Shown: positions 32,297-41,052, counted from the stretch's first letter. The stretch is 46,281 nt of DNA from Litorisediminicola beolgyonensis (GCF_042679605.1 NZ_JBHTMU010000033.1:1-46281); one strand, 5' to 3'. A program made the numbers and translations. Notes: generated by a model not told the origin, from the sequence alone.

Positions 32297-32938
32297 ATGA
32301 CGCGGCCAACCGATTTGCCTGACGTAATCCCGGTATTTCCGCTTCCCGGGGCGCTGCTCCTGCCGCGCTCTCGGTTGCCGTTGCACCTGTTCGAGCCGCG
32401 CTATCTGGCGATGCTGGATGACGCGCTGAAAACCGATCATCGCCTGATCGGCATGGTCCAGCCGCAGCAGATCCCCGGCCGGAGCGACCGCCCCCTGCAT
32501 CTCATCGGCTGCGCGGGGCGGGTGACGCAGATGTCCGAGACCGAGGACGGGCGCTACATGATCACCCTCACCGGCATCTCGCGCTTCCGCATCCGCCAGG
32601 AGATCGAGGGCTTCCCGCCCTATCGCCGCTGCGAGGTCAGCTGGACCGGGTTCGAGGCCGATCGCGGCGCGACCGAAGAGGACACCAATTTCGACCGCCC
32701 GCGCTTCCTGGCGCTTCTCGACCGCTATTTCCTCGCCCGCGAGCTGTCCGCCGATTGGGACACGCTGAAAGAGGCCGAGGACGAGCTCCTGATCAATTCG
32801 CTGGCGATGCTTCTGGATTTCGACCCCGAGGACAAGCAGGCGCTCCTTGAGGCGCCGTCGCTCTCGACCCGGCGCGAGACGCTGGTGACCCTGATGGAAT
32901 ACGCGCTCCGGGGCGGCGGAGAGGATGTGATGCAATGA
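32297..32938 (+). CDS. Lon N-terminal (LON substrate-binding) domain protein
   Basis: Protein of 213 residues that matches the N-terminal substrate-binding domain of Lon protease without its ATPase or peptidase parts (VIPVFPLPGALLLPRSRLPL, LFEPRYLAM, GCAGRVTQM, GISRFRI). Such stand-alone proteins are common in alphaproteobacteria; the function is not established but probably involves protein recognition. It overlaps the Trm112-like gene by four bases. Confidence 0.92.
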   Translation: MTRPTDLPDVIPVFPLPGALLLPRSRLPLHLFEPRYLAMLDDALKTDHRLIGMVQPQQIPGRSDRPLHLIGCAGRVTQMSETEDGRYMITLTGISRFRIRQEIEGFPPYRRCEVSWTGFEADRGATEEDTNFDRPRFLALLDRYFLARELSADWDTLKEAEDELLINSLAMLLDFDPEDKQALLEAPSLSTRRETLVTLMEYALRGGGEDVMQ

Positions 32939-33117
32939 CCGAGACCCAACGCTTCGACCGCCGCATGCTCGACGGCCTCGTCTGCCCCGAGACACAGGGG
33001 CGCCTCGACTATGACGCCGACAAGCAGGAGCTGGTCAGCCGCAATGCCGGTCTGGCCTATCCGATCCGCGACGGCATCCCGGTGATGCTCGTCGACGAGG
33101 CGCGGCGCCTCGACTGA
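32935..33117 (+). CDS. Trm112-family (YcaR-like) small protein
   Basis: Protein of 60 residues with LDGLVCPETQGRLDYD and GLAYPIRDGIPVML, typical of the Trm112/UPF0434 family. Eukaryotic Trm112 activates methyltransferases; the bacterial role is less clear. Only one Cys is present, so a zinc site is not expected. It overlaps the preceding stop by four bases. Confidence 0.92.
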   Translation: MTETQRFDRRMLDGLVCPETQGRLDYDADKQELVSRNAGLAYPIRDGIPVMLVDEARRLD

Positions 33118-33194
33118 CGGCGCCCCGGCGCCCGCAGGTCTCGCCAAACGCCGCCGCAGGCCTAGATGCTGGCGCTGAACCAGCGGGCGGGCTC

Positions 33195-34583
33195 ATGTCG
33201 CAAAGCCGAAATCTGAACGAGATGAGCGTCGCGCGCGCGCTCTGGACGGTGAGTGCGCCGATGTCGGTCGGCATTCTCGGCGTCCTCTCGGTCGGGCTTG
33301 CCGACAGCTACTTCCTCGCCCGCGACGGCAGCACCTCGCTCGCGGCCATCGGCTATATCTACCCGGTCATCCTGACGATCACCTCGCTCTCGATCGGGCT
33401 CAGCGCCGGCACCTCCGCGGTGGTCAGCCAGGCGCTCGGGAAATCGGGGGCCGACGACCCGGTGCAGGCGCGGCTCGCGCTGCACGCGCTGGTGCTCGCG
33501 GTGGGCTGCGCCATCGTCGCGGCGCTCCTGCTCTGGGTCCTCTCGCCCTGGATCTTCACGGCGATGGGCGCGACGGGCGATGTCCACGCGGCGATCCTCG
33601 CCTACATGCCGTGGTGGTGCCTGGGCTTTCCCTTCATCGTCGCCAGCCAATCCCTGAACGCCGTCTTCAAGGCCGGGGGCGAGAGCGGCATCGCCGCCAC
33701 CGCGATGGTGGCGCAAAGCCTTCTGAACGTCGCGCTCGACCCGCTCCTGATCTTCGGCTGGGGACCGGTCCCGGCGATGGGCACCGAGGGCGCGGGCATC
33801 GCAACCGCCGCCGCGCGCACGCTCGCGTTTCTCGGCCTTCTCGCCTACGCGCTCCGCTCCGGGCGGCTGGCCCTCACCCGCGAGGCGACCGACGGGCTCG
33901 TCCGCTCGGTCCGCAGGATCGGCGCGACCGGCGTGCCCGCGGCGCTCTCGAACGCGATCAACCCTCTGGGCATGGCGCTCGTCACCTCGGCCGTGGCGAC
34001 GCTCGGCGAGGCGGCCGTCGGCGGCTTCGGCGCGGCGACGCGGGTGCAGTCGCTCCTCTTCGTGCCGATGCTCGCGCTCTCGGCCGGGATCGGCCCGGTC
34101 GTGGGGCAGGCCTGGGGCGCGGGCGACCACGCCCGCGCGCGCGCCACCGTGCGCCTGACCTTCCTCGTCTGCGCGGGCTACGGCGCGGCGCTCGTCGCGC
34201 TGATGTGGCTCACCGCCGGTCCGGTGGCGCGGCTCATGACCAACGGTCTCGACGCCGTGCCCTATGCCGCCGACTACCTGCGCTGGGTCAGCCTCGGCTT
34301 TTTCGGCTACGGCATCCTCGTGACCGCGAATGCCGCGATGAACGCCCGCGAAAAGGCGATCTGGTCGATGACCCTCTCGGCGGCGCGCATCGCGCTGATC
34401 TACGTGCCGCTCGCCTGGGCCGGGGCGCTGGCGCTGGGCTACCCGGGCATCCTCGGCGCGGCGATCGCCGCCAATCTCGCCGCCGCCTGGGGCGCGCTCG
34501 TCCTTTGCCAGGCGGTGGGGCTTCTCGACCTCGATCAGCCGCTTGTCCGCACCCCGGCAGAGCGGCTCGCGCCGTCGAATTGA
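33195..34583 (+). CDS. MATE-family efflux transporter
   Basis: Twelve-helix exporter of 462 residues with two similar halves. VSAPMSVGILGVLSVGLADS at the N-terminus, AGTSAVVSQALG near 75 and the matching GIGPVVGQAWGAGDHARAR near 300 are typical of MatE domains. It exports cationic drugs or metabolites by sodium or proton antiport. Start at 33195; it ends about 55 bases before truB. Confidence 0.92.
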   Translation: MSQSRNLNEMSVARALWTVSAPMSVGILGVLSVGLADSYFLARDGSTSLAAIGYIYPVILTITSLSIGLSAGTSAVVSQALGKSGADDPVQARLALHALVLAVGCAIVAALLLWVLSPWIFTAMGATGDVHAAILAYMPWWCLGFPFIVASQSLNAVFKAGGESGIAATAMVAQSLLNVALDPLLIFGWGPVPAMGTEGAGIATAAARTLAFLGLLAYALRSGRLALTREATDGLVRSVRRIGATGVPAALSNAINPLGMALVTSAVATLGEAAVGGFGAATRVQSLLFVPMLALSAGIGPVVGQAWGAGDHARARATVRLTFLVCAGYGAALVALMWLTAGPVARLMTNGLDAVPYAADYLRWVSLGFFGYGILVTANAAMNAREKAIWSMTLSAARIALIYVPLAWAGALALGYPGILGAAIAANLAAAWGALVLCQAVGLLDLDQPLVRTPAERLAPSN

Positions 34584-34638
34584 CACCCCCCGAGGCCTGC
34601 GCTACCCGACCGGCCTTCGCGGCAGAACGGGACGGATC

Positions 34639-35547
34639 ATGGCACGCAGGCGCAAGGGGCGGGACATCTCGGGATGGCTGGTGGTGGACAAGCCCGCCGG
34701 TCCAAGCTCGACCCAGGTCGTCAACAAGGTGCGCTGGGCGCTCGGCGCCAAGAAGGCGGGCCATGCCGGCACCCTCGACCCCGAGGCCACCGGCGTTCTG
34801 GCCATTGCGCTCGGCGAGGCGACCAAGACCATTCCCTTCGTGACCGACGCGCTCAAGGCTTATCGCTTCACCGTCACGCTCGGCGCCGAGACCAATACCG
34901 ACGATGCCGAGGGCGAGGTGGTCAAACGCTCCGATCTCCGCCCCTCGGACGAGGAGATCAAGGAAGCGCTGCACGGCTTCGTCGGCGAGATCATGCAGGT
35001 CCCGCCGCAATTCTCCGCCGTCAAGATCGACGGCGAGCGCGCCTATAAACGCGCCCGCGACGGCGAGGAGATGGAGATCGCCGCGCGCCCCCTCTGGGTC
35101 GAGGAGCTGACCTTGGTCGACCGCGAGGATCCCGACCACGTCACGCTGGAGATGGTCTGCGGCAAGGGCGGCTACGTGCGCGCCATCGCCCGCGACCTCG
35201 GCCGCGCGCTCGGATGTCTCGGCCATGTGCGCGAGCTGCGCCGGACCTGGTCCGGCCCTTTCGACGCCGCCGAGGGCGTAAGCTTCGAGACGCTCGACGC
35301 CGAAGCCAGGACCGAAGCGCTCGACGCCCGTCTGATGCCCCTCGAAATCGCGCTCGCCGACCTGCCCGAGGCGCGCTGCGACAGCGCCTCGGCCTCGAGT
35401 CTCAGGAACGGCAATCCCGCTCCGGTGATCGCCCGCGATGTCGAGTTCGGCGACACCTGCTGGGCTTCCTTCGAGGGCCAGGCCGTCGCCGTCGGCCAGT
35501 ATCGCGGCGGCGCGCTGCACCCGAGCCGCGTCTTCGCGGGCGCATGA
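34639..35547 (+). CDS. truB: tRNA pseudouridine(55) synthase TruB
   Basis: Modifies U55 in the T-arm of tRNAs. It has 302 residues. WLVVDKPAGPSS starts the fold, the catalytic Asp47 is in GHAGTLDPEATG, and VRAIARDLGRALG with LRRTWSGPF completes the active site. Its C-terminal extension is short. The stop overlaps the DUF1643 gene by four bases. truB often lies next to rpsO and pnp; here extra genes are placed between them. Confidence 0.95.
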   Translation: MARRRKGRDISGWLVVDKPAGPSSTQVVNKVRWALGAKKAGHAGTLDPEATGVLAIALGEATKTIPFVTDALKAYRFTVTLGAETNTDDAEGEVVKRSDLRPSDEEIKEALHGFVGEIMQVPPQFSAVKIDGERAYKRARDGEEMEIAARPLWVEELTLVDREDPDHVTLEMVCGKGGYVRAIARDLGRALGCLGHVRELRRTWSGPFDAAEGVSFETLDAEARTEALDARLMPLEIALADLPEARCDSASASSLRNGNPAPVIARDVEFGDTCWASFEGQAVAVGQYRGGALHPSRVFAGA

Positions 35548-36074
35548 CGGACCGCCTGATCCGGCGACAGCACGCGGACGGCGACACCGTCTCCGAGGCG
35601 CTCTATTCCCCCTGCGAGCGCTATCGCTACGGCCTCCGCCGGGTCTGGAACGCCGACGCGGGCGAGCTTTTGTTCGTGATGCTCAACCCCTCGACCGCCA
35701 CCGAGCTCAGGAACGATCCGACCATCGAGCGCTGCGAACGTCGCGCCCGGCAGCTGGGCTTCGGCGCGCTCGGCATCGTCAACCTCTTCGCCTGGCGCGC
35801 GACGCGCCCCGCCGATCTCAAGGCCGCGCGCGATCCGATCGGCCCCGAGACCGACGCGGTGATCGACGATTGGCATGCAAGCGCGTCGGTGACGCTCGCC
35901 GCCTGGGGCGTCCACGGCGCGCATCTCGACCGCGCCGCGACGCTGGCGCGGCGGCTCGGCCCGCTCTCGCATCTGGGCCTCACCCGCGACGGCCACCCGC
36001 GCCATCCCCTCTATGTCTCCTACGCGACCGAGCCCGCGCCCTGGCCCGCCGAGGCGCGCTACCTCGAGCGTTAA
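35544..36074 (+). CDS. DUF1643-family protein
   Basis: Protein of 176 residues, cytoplasmic. RYRYGLRRVW, LFVMLNPSTATE, DPTIERCERRARQLGFG and VNLFAWRATRP are the conserved blocks of DUF1643. Function unknown; members often occur as single genes or beside mobile DNA. Here it is coupled to truB by an ATGA overlap. Composition is like the neighbours. Confidence 0.9.
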   Translation: MTDRLIRRQHADGDTVSEALYSPCERYRYGLRRVWNADAGELLFVMLNPSTATELRNDPTIERCERRARQLGFGALGIVNLFAWRATRPADLKAARDPIGPETDAVIDDWHASASVTLAAWGVHGAHLDRAATLARRLGPLSHLGLTRDGHPRHPLYVSYATEPAPWPAEARYLER

Positions 36075-36110
36075 CCACCGGGCGCGAAAACCGTTGAAAG
36101 GGGAGAACAA

Positions 36111-36173
36111 ATGGGGGACATTTCCCGGGGCTCTTTCTGGGATGTCGCGCCATGTTATGGCTTACGGGTTTGA
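36111..36173 (+). CDS. Candidate 20-residue leader peptide upstream of the RTX gene
   Basis: A strong AAAGGGGAG ribosome site lies five bases before the ATG at 36111. The frame gives 20 residues and ends in TGA at 36171, which overlaps an in-frame ATG of the RTX gene at 36173 (TGATG). It also overlaps the upstream RTX start candidate at 36152. It may couple translation of the RTX protein, or the ribosome site may point to a frame change. Not recognisable as a known peptide. Confidence 0.35.
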   Translation: MGDISRGSFWDVAPCYGLRV

Positions 36174-37132
36174 TGGGTATGATGGTTCTGGGATCGGTCG
36201 CGATCATCGGAACCGAAGACGCGGATGTCGCGGAAGACGACGAGAGCAGCGGCGATGAGGCGCCCGCCTACGAGGCTCCCGCCTCCCTGCAGCTGATGGA
36301 CTCGGCCTTCGCCGACGACGCCTCGGCGGTCGAGGCCGAAGAGCACAGCGCCGAGACCTCAGGCGGCCTCCAGCCACAGACAGGACCGGAAGCCGCCGAT
36401 CACCTGGGCGGCAGCGCGCTCGCCGACTGGCTGTCGGGGCTCGCCGGTGGCGACGAGACGAGCGGCGGCGACGGCGACGACTGGCTCGATGGCGGCGCGG
36501 GCGACGACCTGATGCATGGCGACGAGGGCGCCGATACGCTCGAGGGCGGCAGCGGCGACGACACGCTCTTCGCCCACGCGGGCGGTGACGAGATCTTCGG
36601 CGGCGACGGAGAGGACTCGCTGCATGGCGGGCTCGACGCCGACCTCCTTGATGGCGGCGCGGGCGATGACGCACTCGACGGCCGCGAAGGCGACGACACG
36701 CTGCGCGGCGGCGCGGGCACCGACACGCTCTTCGGCGGCTGGGATGACGACCTGCTCGAAGGGCAGGGCGATGGCGAGACCGACTTCCTGAACGGTGGCG
36801 CCGGGGCCGACACGCTGGTCGGCGGCGGTGGCGATGTGCTGACCGGCGGCGCGGATGCCGACAGCTTCATCCTCGCCGCGAGCGACATGACCGGCGGCGG
36901 CGCGGAGATCGTCGATTTCGACGGCGCGGAGGACCGGATGCTGGTGCTCTACGACGATGCGCTCGACACCGATCCCGACCTCAGCATCGAGCCCGATCCC
37001 GACGATCCCGACCTGACCCATATCCGCCTCGACGGCGACGTGGTCGCCTCGCTTCCAACCGCCGATGCCCCGAGCCTCGACGCGATCGTCCTGATCCCGA
37101 TGAGCGCTGCGGGCACGCTGGCGGGCCTCTGA
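36152..37132 (+). CDS. RTX-repeat calcium-binding protein with N-terminal membrane segment
   Basis: Protein of 326 residues. A short hydrophobic start (about 1-20) is followed by an acidic linker and then, from about residue 100 to 240, glycine- and aspartate-rich nonapeptide repeats (GGAGDD, GGSGDDTL, GGAGTDTLFGG) that bind calcium in beta-roll form. The tail resembles the end of RTX proteins exported by type I systems, but no exporter genes are nearby, and the N-terminal helix suggests anchoring instead. The start is uncertain: ATG at 36152 lacks a good ribosome site, and 36173 (Met8) is coupled to the leader ORF. Related proteins with a short hydrophobic start are common in Roseobacter genomes. 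Confidence 0.82.
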   Translation: MLWLTGLMGMMVLGSVAIIGTEDADVAEDDESSGDEAPAYEAPASLQLMDSAFADDASAVEAEEHSAETSGGLQPQTGPEAADHLGGSALADWLSGLAGGDETSGGDGDDWLDGGAGDDLMHGDEGADTLEGGSGDDTLFAHAGGDEIFGGDGEDSLHGGLDADLLDGGAGDDALDGREGDDTLRGGAGTDTLFGGWDDDLLEGQGDGETDFLNGGAGADTLVGGGGDVLTGGADADSFILAASDMTGGGAEIVDFDGAEDRMLVLYDDALDTDPDLSIEPDPDDPDLTHIRLDGDVVASLPTADAPSLDAIVLIPMSAAGTLAGL

Positions 37133-37562
37133 CAACGCGCGGTCGATCCCGGACAGGCGCGCAGCGGGGCGCGGCGCTTCTGCGTCGAAGCGATTTTCCC
37201 CGCGAACGGCGATCCAAGTAAGCGTCGATGAAAGTGAACGGGATCGCAGTGAACGGCGATCACCGCCCGAGGGCGCGCCTCCCACGAGATGAGAGCGCGA
37301 CACGCCAACACGCCTTCGAGCGGCAAGAACAGTCTGCGGGGGCACATCCGCACACCCCTGACCCTCACCGGAAAGGCGCGATCCGTCCGTCCGACCTGCG
37401 CTCTCCGCAGAGCCGACACCACCCCCGCGCCCTTTTCCCCTTCCCTCCCGACCCGAAAGCGCCTATATTCGCGCGACCGCTCAAGGGCGGCCCTCCACGG
37501 GCCCTGCTGGACGACATCCCGGCTTGCGCCATGACCTGACACACATATCCAAGGAGACCCCG
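37133..37562. other. 430-base region before rpsO
   Basis: No convincing gene is seen; the frames here give low-complexity proteins. Three related 11-base strings, GAACGGCGATC at 37204-37214 and 37251-37261 and GAACGGGATCG at 37236-37246, are spaced by 32 and 15 bases. TATATT at 37464-37469 in the context CGCCTATATT is a likely -10 box for rpsO, with a leader of about 90 bases. No rho-independent terminator for the RTX gene is evident. Confidence 0.5.
37464..37469 (+). promoter_or_regulatory. Likely -10 box of rpsO
   Basis: TATATT sits about 94 bases before the rpsO start in nearly the same context as the box before rimO. The -35 position (about 37441-37446) has only a weak match. Confidence 0.4.
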
Positions 37563-37832
37563 ATGTCGATTACCGCGGAAGAAAAGACCCGCCTGATGAA
37601 GGAATACGCGACCAAGGACGGCGACACCGGTTCGCCCGAAGTCCAGGTTGCCATCCTGACCAGCCGCATCTCGACCCTGACCGAGCACTTCAAGACCCAC
37701 AAGAAGGACAACCACTCGCGCCGTGGCCTTCTCAAGCTCGTGGCCCAGCGCCGCAAGCTGCTCGACTACCTCAAGGCGCGCGACGAAGAGCGCTATCGCA
37801 AGCTGATCGGCAGCCTCGGCATCCGCCGCTGA
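37563..37832 (+). CDS. rpsO: 30S ribosomal protein S15
   Basis: Protein of 89 residues, standard for S15, which binds 16S rRNA in the platform of the small subunit. DTGSPEVQVAILTSRIS, HKKDNHSRRGLLKLVAQRRKLLDYL and the end RYRKLIGSLGIRR are diagnostic. AAGGAG precedes the ATG. A terminator follows, so it is transcribed largely apart from the genes after it. Confidence 0.98.
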   Translation: MSITAEEKTRLMKEYATKDGDTGSPEVQVAILTSRISTLTEHFKTHKKDNHSRRGLLKLVAQRRKLLDYLKARDEERYRKLIGSLGIRR

Positions 37833-37854
37833 GCCACCGTCGGACCGACAGGTG

Positions 37855-37882
37855 AAGGGGTCGCTCGCGCGGCCCCTTTTTG
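37855..37882 (+). terminator. Intrinsic terminator of rpsO
   Basis: AAGGGG and CCCCTT, extended by a G-T and a C-G pair, form the stem, followed by TTTTT at 37877-37881. It starts 22 bases after the rpsO stop. Confidence 0.82.
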
Positions 37883-37958
37883 CATGTCCGACGCAGGGTC
37901 AGGTTTGACGCAGGGCGCATCGCCGCGGGATACTGGCGCTAAGGGAAGGAGACCCGCG

Positions 37959-38675
37959 ATGCGCCAGACCCTGAGCGTCCTGATCCGCATGGGCAGCCTG
38001 CAGCGGCTGGCCCCGTTCACGATTGCCGCGCTCATGGCCGGGCTGATCTGGGGCGCGCCCTGGATGATCCTCGCCGTGCTCTACGGCGCGGCCGTTCAGG
38101 TCTTCGTCGAATACGGCATGCACCGCTTCCTCTACCACCGCGAGCCGCCGCAGGAGCAGGGCGTCTTCAACGCCCTCTACCGCGCCCATATCGGCCATCA
38201 CGAATTTCCCTCGGACCCCGAGTTCTTCACCGGCGACGATCACTGGTTCCCGGTGCGGTTCGCCGCCACCTCGGTGGTCCTGCACACGCTGGCGCTCTGG
38301 CCGCTCATGGGCCTCGCCGATGCCGCGCTCGCCGCGTCGCTCGCGATCTTCGTCGGATCGGCCAGCGCCTTTGCCTTCTACGAATACTGCCACACGCTGG
38401 CGCATCTGAACGTGCCCAAGGGCTGGTTCGGCCAGCGCGTCACCCGCAGCCACCTCGCGCATCACTTCCAGGACCACGACGCGACCTTCCACGTCACCTT
38501 CGGCATGGGCTGGATCGACCGGCTCTTCGGCACCGCGCATGACCCCGAGACAGCCCGCGCCCGCTACGACCGTGCCACCATCCTGAGCCTCGGCATGGAC
38601 CCCGAGGATCTGCGCCTCGTGACCGCGCGCAAGGCCTGGAACCTGCCCGCGCGCCCGGGCACCAAACGGGCCTGA
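37959..38675 (+). CDS. Sterol desaturase / fatty acid hydroxylase-family membrane protein
   Basis: Membrane di-iron enzyme of 238 residues. Hydrophobic segments lie near 18-45, 100-120 and 123-140. The histidine clusters that bind iron are HRFLYH (about 62), HIGHHEF (about 82), HTLAHLN and HLAHHFQDHDATFH (about 166-180). Members hydroxylate or desaturate lipids. The exact substrate is unknown. AAGGGAAGGAG precedes the ATG at 37959. It sits between rpsO and pnp, a pair that is often adjacent, so it is an inserted gene. Confidence 0.88.
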   Translation: MRQTLSVLIRMGSLQRLAPFTIAALMAGLIWGAPWMILAVLYGAAVQVFVEYGMHRFLYHREPPQEQGVFNALYRAHIGHHEFPSDPEFFTGDDHWFPVRFAATSVVLHTLALWPLMGLADAALAASLAIFVGSASAFAFYEYCHTLAHLNVPKGWFGQRVTRSHLAHHFQDHDATFHVTFGMGWIDRLFGTAHDPETARARYDRATILSLGMDPEDLRLVTARKAWNLPARPGTKRA

Positions 38676-38719
38676 GCGGACCCGCGATGCCGCGCTGAGA
38701 CACGCGCGCGCCTCACGCC

Positions 38720-38740
38720 CTTCTTCTTTGCAAATGCCGC
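38720..38740 (-). repeat. Dispersed short repeat, diverged copy 4
   Basis: On the minus strand this reads GCG, GC, ATTTG, C, AAAGAAGAAG. It keeps the ATTTG core and the purine tail of the other copies but has small internal changes. It lies in the gap before pnp, 45 bases after the preceding stop, and is oriented opposite to the other copies. Confidence 0.45.
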
Positions 38741-38780
38741 GCATCTCGTGTACGCCCCGCGCATCTGAGACGTGACGCTT

Positions 38781-38829
38781 CGACCCCGGCGCATGGCAGG
38801 ATGAAGGGGTCGGCGGCAATGGGGCCGCC
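38781..38829 (+). promoter_or_regulatory. Hairpins in the pnp leader
   Basis: CGACCCC (38781-38787) and GGGGTCG (38806-38812) form a seven-pair stem, and GGCGGC with GCCGCC right after it forms a second. A directly repeated CCCGGGA follows near 38850. In E. coli the pnp leader stem is cut by RNase III and then used by PNPase for autoregulation; the same is inferred here. Confidence 0.45.
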
Positions 38830-38884
38830 ATGACAACGGAAGACCCGGGAGGGCCCGGGAGTGCTTCCAGACAGGATACGCTAG

Positions 38885-41029
38885 ATGTTCAATATCACTA
38901 AGAAATCCATGCAGTGGGGCGAAGAGACGCTCACGCTGGAAACCGGCAAGGTCGCGCGCCAGGCCGACGGCTCGGTCATCGCCACCCTGGGCGAGACCTC
39001 CGTCATGGCCAACGTGACCTTCGCCAAGGCGCCGAAAGAGGGGCAGGACTTCTTCCCGCTCACGGTGCACTACCAGGAAAAATACTACGCCGCGGGCAAG
39101 GTGCCCGGCGGCTTCTTCAAGCGCGAGGCCCGTCCGACCGAAAAGGAAACGCTGACCGCGCGCCTGATCGACCGTCCGATCCGCCCGCTCTTCGTCCCCG
39201 GCTTCAAGAACGAAGTGCTCGTGATGTGCACCGTGCTGAGCCACGACCTCGTCAACGATCCCGACATCGTGGCGATGATCGCCGCGTCGGCGGCGCTGAC
39301 CATCTCGGGCGCGCCCTTCATGGGCCCGATCGCGGGCTGCCGCGTGGGCTTTGAGGATGGCGAATACATCCTCAACCCCGAGGTCGAGGATATGCAGGAC
39401 CTGCGCAACAACCCCGACCAGCGCCTCGACCTCGTGGTCGCGGGCACCAAGGACGCGGTGATGATGGTCGAGTCCGAGGCCTATGAGCTGACCGAGGACG
39501 AGATGCTGGGCGCCGTGACCTTCGCGCACGAGCAGATCCAGCCGGTGATCGACCTGATCATCGACCTGGCCGAAGACGCCGCGAAAGAGCCCTTCGACTT
39601 CCAGCCGCCGGATTACTCGGCACTCTACGAGCGCGTGAAAGCCGAGGGCGAAGAGAAGATGCGCGCCGCCTACGCGATCCTCGACAAGCAGGAGCGCACC
39701 ACCGCCGTGGCCGAGGCCAAGGCGGCGATCAAGGAGGCGCTGTCGGAAGACGAGCGCGCCGATCCGAACCTCGGCTCCGCGCTGAAGAAGCTCGAGTCCG
39801 GCGTTCTGCGCGGCTCGGTGGTCAAGGAAGGCAAGCGGATCGACGGCCGAGCGCTCGACCAGGTGCGCTCGATCGTGGCCGAGACCGGCATCCTGCCGCG
39901 GACCCACGGCTCGGCGCTCTTCACCCGTGGCGAGACGCAGGGCCTCGTGGTCACCACGCTCGGCACCGGTGACGACGAGCAGATCATCGACGCGCTGCAC
40001 GGGAATTTCCGCTCGAACTTCCTCTTGCACTACAACTTCCCGCCCTATTCGGTCGGTGAAGCGGGCCGCGTCGGCCCTCCGGGACGCCGCGAGATCGGCC
40101 ACGGCAAGCTGGCCTGGCGCGCGCTCCAGGCGGTTCTGCCGGCTGCGACCGACTTCCCCTACACCATCCGCGTGGTCTCCGAGATCACCGAGTCGAACGG
40201 CTCCTCCTCCATGGCCTCGGTCTGTGGCGGGTCGCTGTCGATGATGGATGCGGGCGTGCCGCTCAAGGCCGCGGTCGCCGGTGTGGCGATGGGTCTCGTG
40301 CTCGAAGAGGACGGCTCCTACGCGGTCCTGACCGACATCCTGGGCGACGAGGATCACCTCGGCGACATGGACTTCAAGGTCGCGGGCACCGAGAACGGCA
40401 TCACCTCGCTGCAGATGGACATCAAGGTCGCAGGCATCACGCCCGAGATCATGAAGAAAGCCCTGGCCCAGGCCAAGGAAGGCCGTCTGCACATCCTGGG
40501 CGAGATGAACAAGGCGCTCTCCGAGACCGGCGAGTTCTCGGTTCACGCGCCGCGCATCGAGACCATGCAGATCCCGACCGACAAGATCCGCGAAGTGATC
40601 GGCTCGGGCGGCAAGGTGATCCGCGAGATCGTCGAGGTCTCGGGCGCCAAGGTCGACATCAACGACGACGGCATCATCAAGATCGCCTCGCCGAACGGCG
40701 AAGCCATCCAGAAGGCCTACGACATGATCCACTCGATCGTGGCGGAGCCGGAAGAAGGCGGCATCTACAAGGGCAAGGTCGTGAAGATCGTCGATTTCGG
40801 CGCCTTCGTGAACTTCTTCGGCAAGCGTGACGGCCTCGTGCATGTCAGCCAGATCGAGAACCGCCGCCTGAACCATCCCTCGGACGTTCTGAAGGAAGGC
40901 CAGGAGGTCTGGGTCAAGCTTCTGGGCTTCGACGATCGCGGCAAGGTGCGCCTGTCGATGAAGGTCGTCGACCAGGAGACCGGCCAGGAGGCCGCGCCCG
41001 AGAGCAAGCAGAAAGAAGACGCGGAGTAA
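38885..41029 (+). CDS. pnp: Polyribonucleotide nucleotidyltransferase (PNPase)
   Basis: Phosphorolytic 3'-5' exoribonuclease and degradosome partner. It has 714 residues. Two RNase PH domains (about 1-140 and 310-540, with HYNFPPYSVGEAGR and GRREIGHGKLAWRAL near 380-415) flank an all-helical region. A KH domain with VIGSGGKVIREI (about 570) and an S1 domain with GKVVKIVDFGAFVNF (about 630) complete it. Weak AGGA before the ATG. It has a structured leader and its own terminator. Confidence 0.97.
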   Translation: MFNITKKSMQWGEETLTLETGKVARQADGSVIATLGETSVMANVTFAKAPKEGQDFFPLTVHYQEKYYAAGKVPGGFFKREARPTEKETLTARLIDRPIRPLFVPGFKNEVLVMCTVLSHDLVNDPDIVAMIAASAALTISGAPFMGPIAGCRVGFEDGEYILNPEVEDMQDLRNNPDQRLDLVVAGTKDAVMMVESEAYELTEDEMLGAVTFAHEQIQPVIDLIIDLAEDAAKEPFDFQPPDYSALYERVKAEGEEKMRAAYAILDKQERTTAVAEAKAAIKEALSEDERADPNLGSALKKLESGVLRGSVVKEGKRIDGRALDQVRSIVAETGILPRTHGSALFTRGETQGLVVTTLGTGDDEQIIDALHGNFRSNFLLHYNFPPYSVGEAGRVGPPGRREIGHGKLAWRALQAVLPAATDFPYTIRVVSEITESNGSSSMASVCGGSLSMMDAGVPLKAAVAGVAMGLVLEEDGSYAVLTDILGDEDHLGDMDFKVAGTENGITSLQMDIKVAGITPEIMKKALAQAKEGRLHILGEMNKALSETGEFSVHAPRIETMQIPTDKIREVIGSGGKVIREIVEVSGAKVDINDDGIIKIASPNGEAIQKAYDMIHSIVAEPEEGGIYKGKVVKIVDFGAFVNFFGKRDGLVHVSQIENRRLNHPSDVLKEGQEVWVKLLGFDDRGKVRLSMKVVDQETGQEAAPESKQKEDAE

Positions 41030-41052
41030 TCCTCCGCCCCTTCGAAACCGGA

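Noticed and set aside
36480..36880. Short-period DNA repeat that could be taken for a CRISPR or tandem array
   Set aside because: The period and content are explained by the RTX nonapeptides; there are no identical repeats with unique spacers. No CRISPR array is seen in the window.
36400..37345. Minus-strand frames opposite the RTX gene
   Set aside because: Repeats in these frames are the reflection of the RTX nonapeptide repeats on the coding strand.
38564..40876. Minus-strand open frame of 770 codons opposite pnp
   Set aside because: Pure shadow of pnp and the desaturase-like gene; low-complexity composition.
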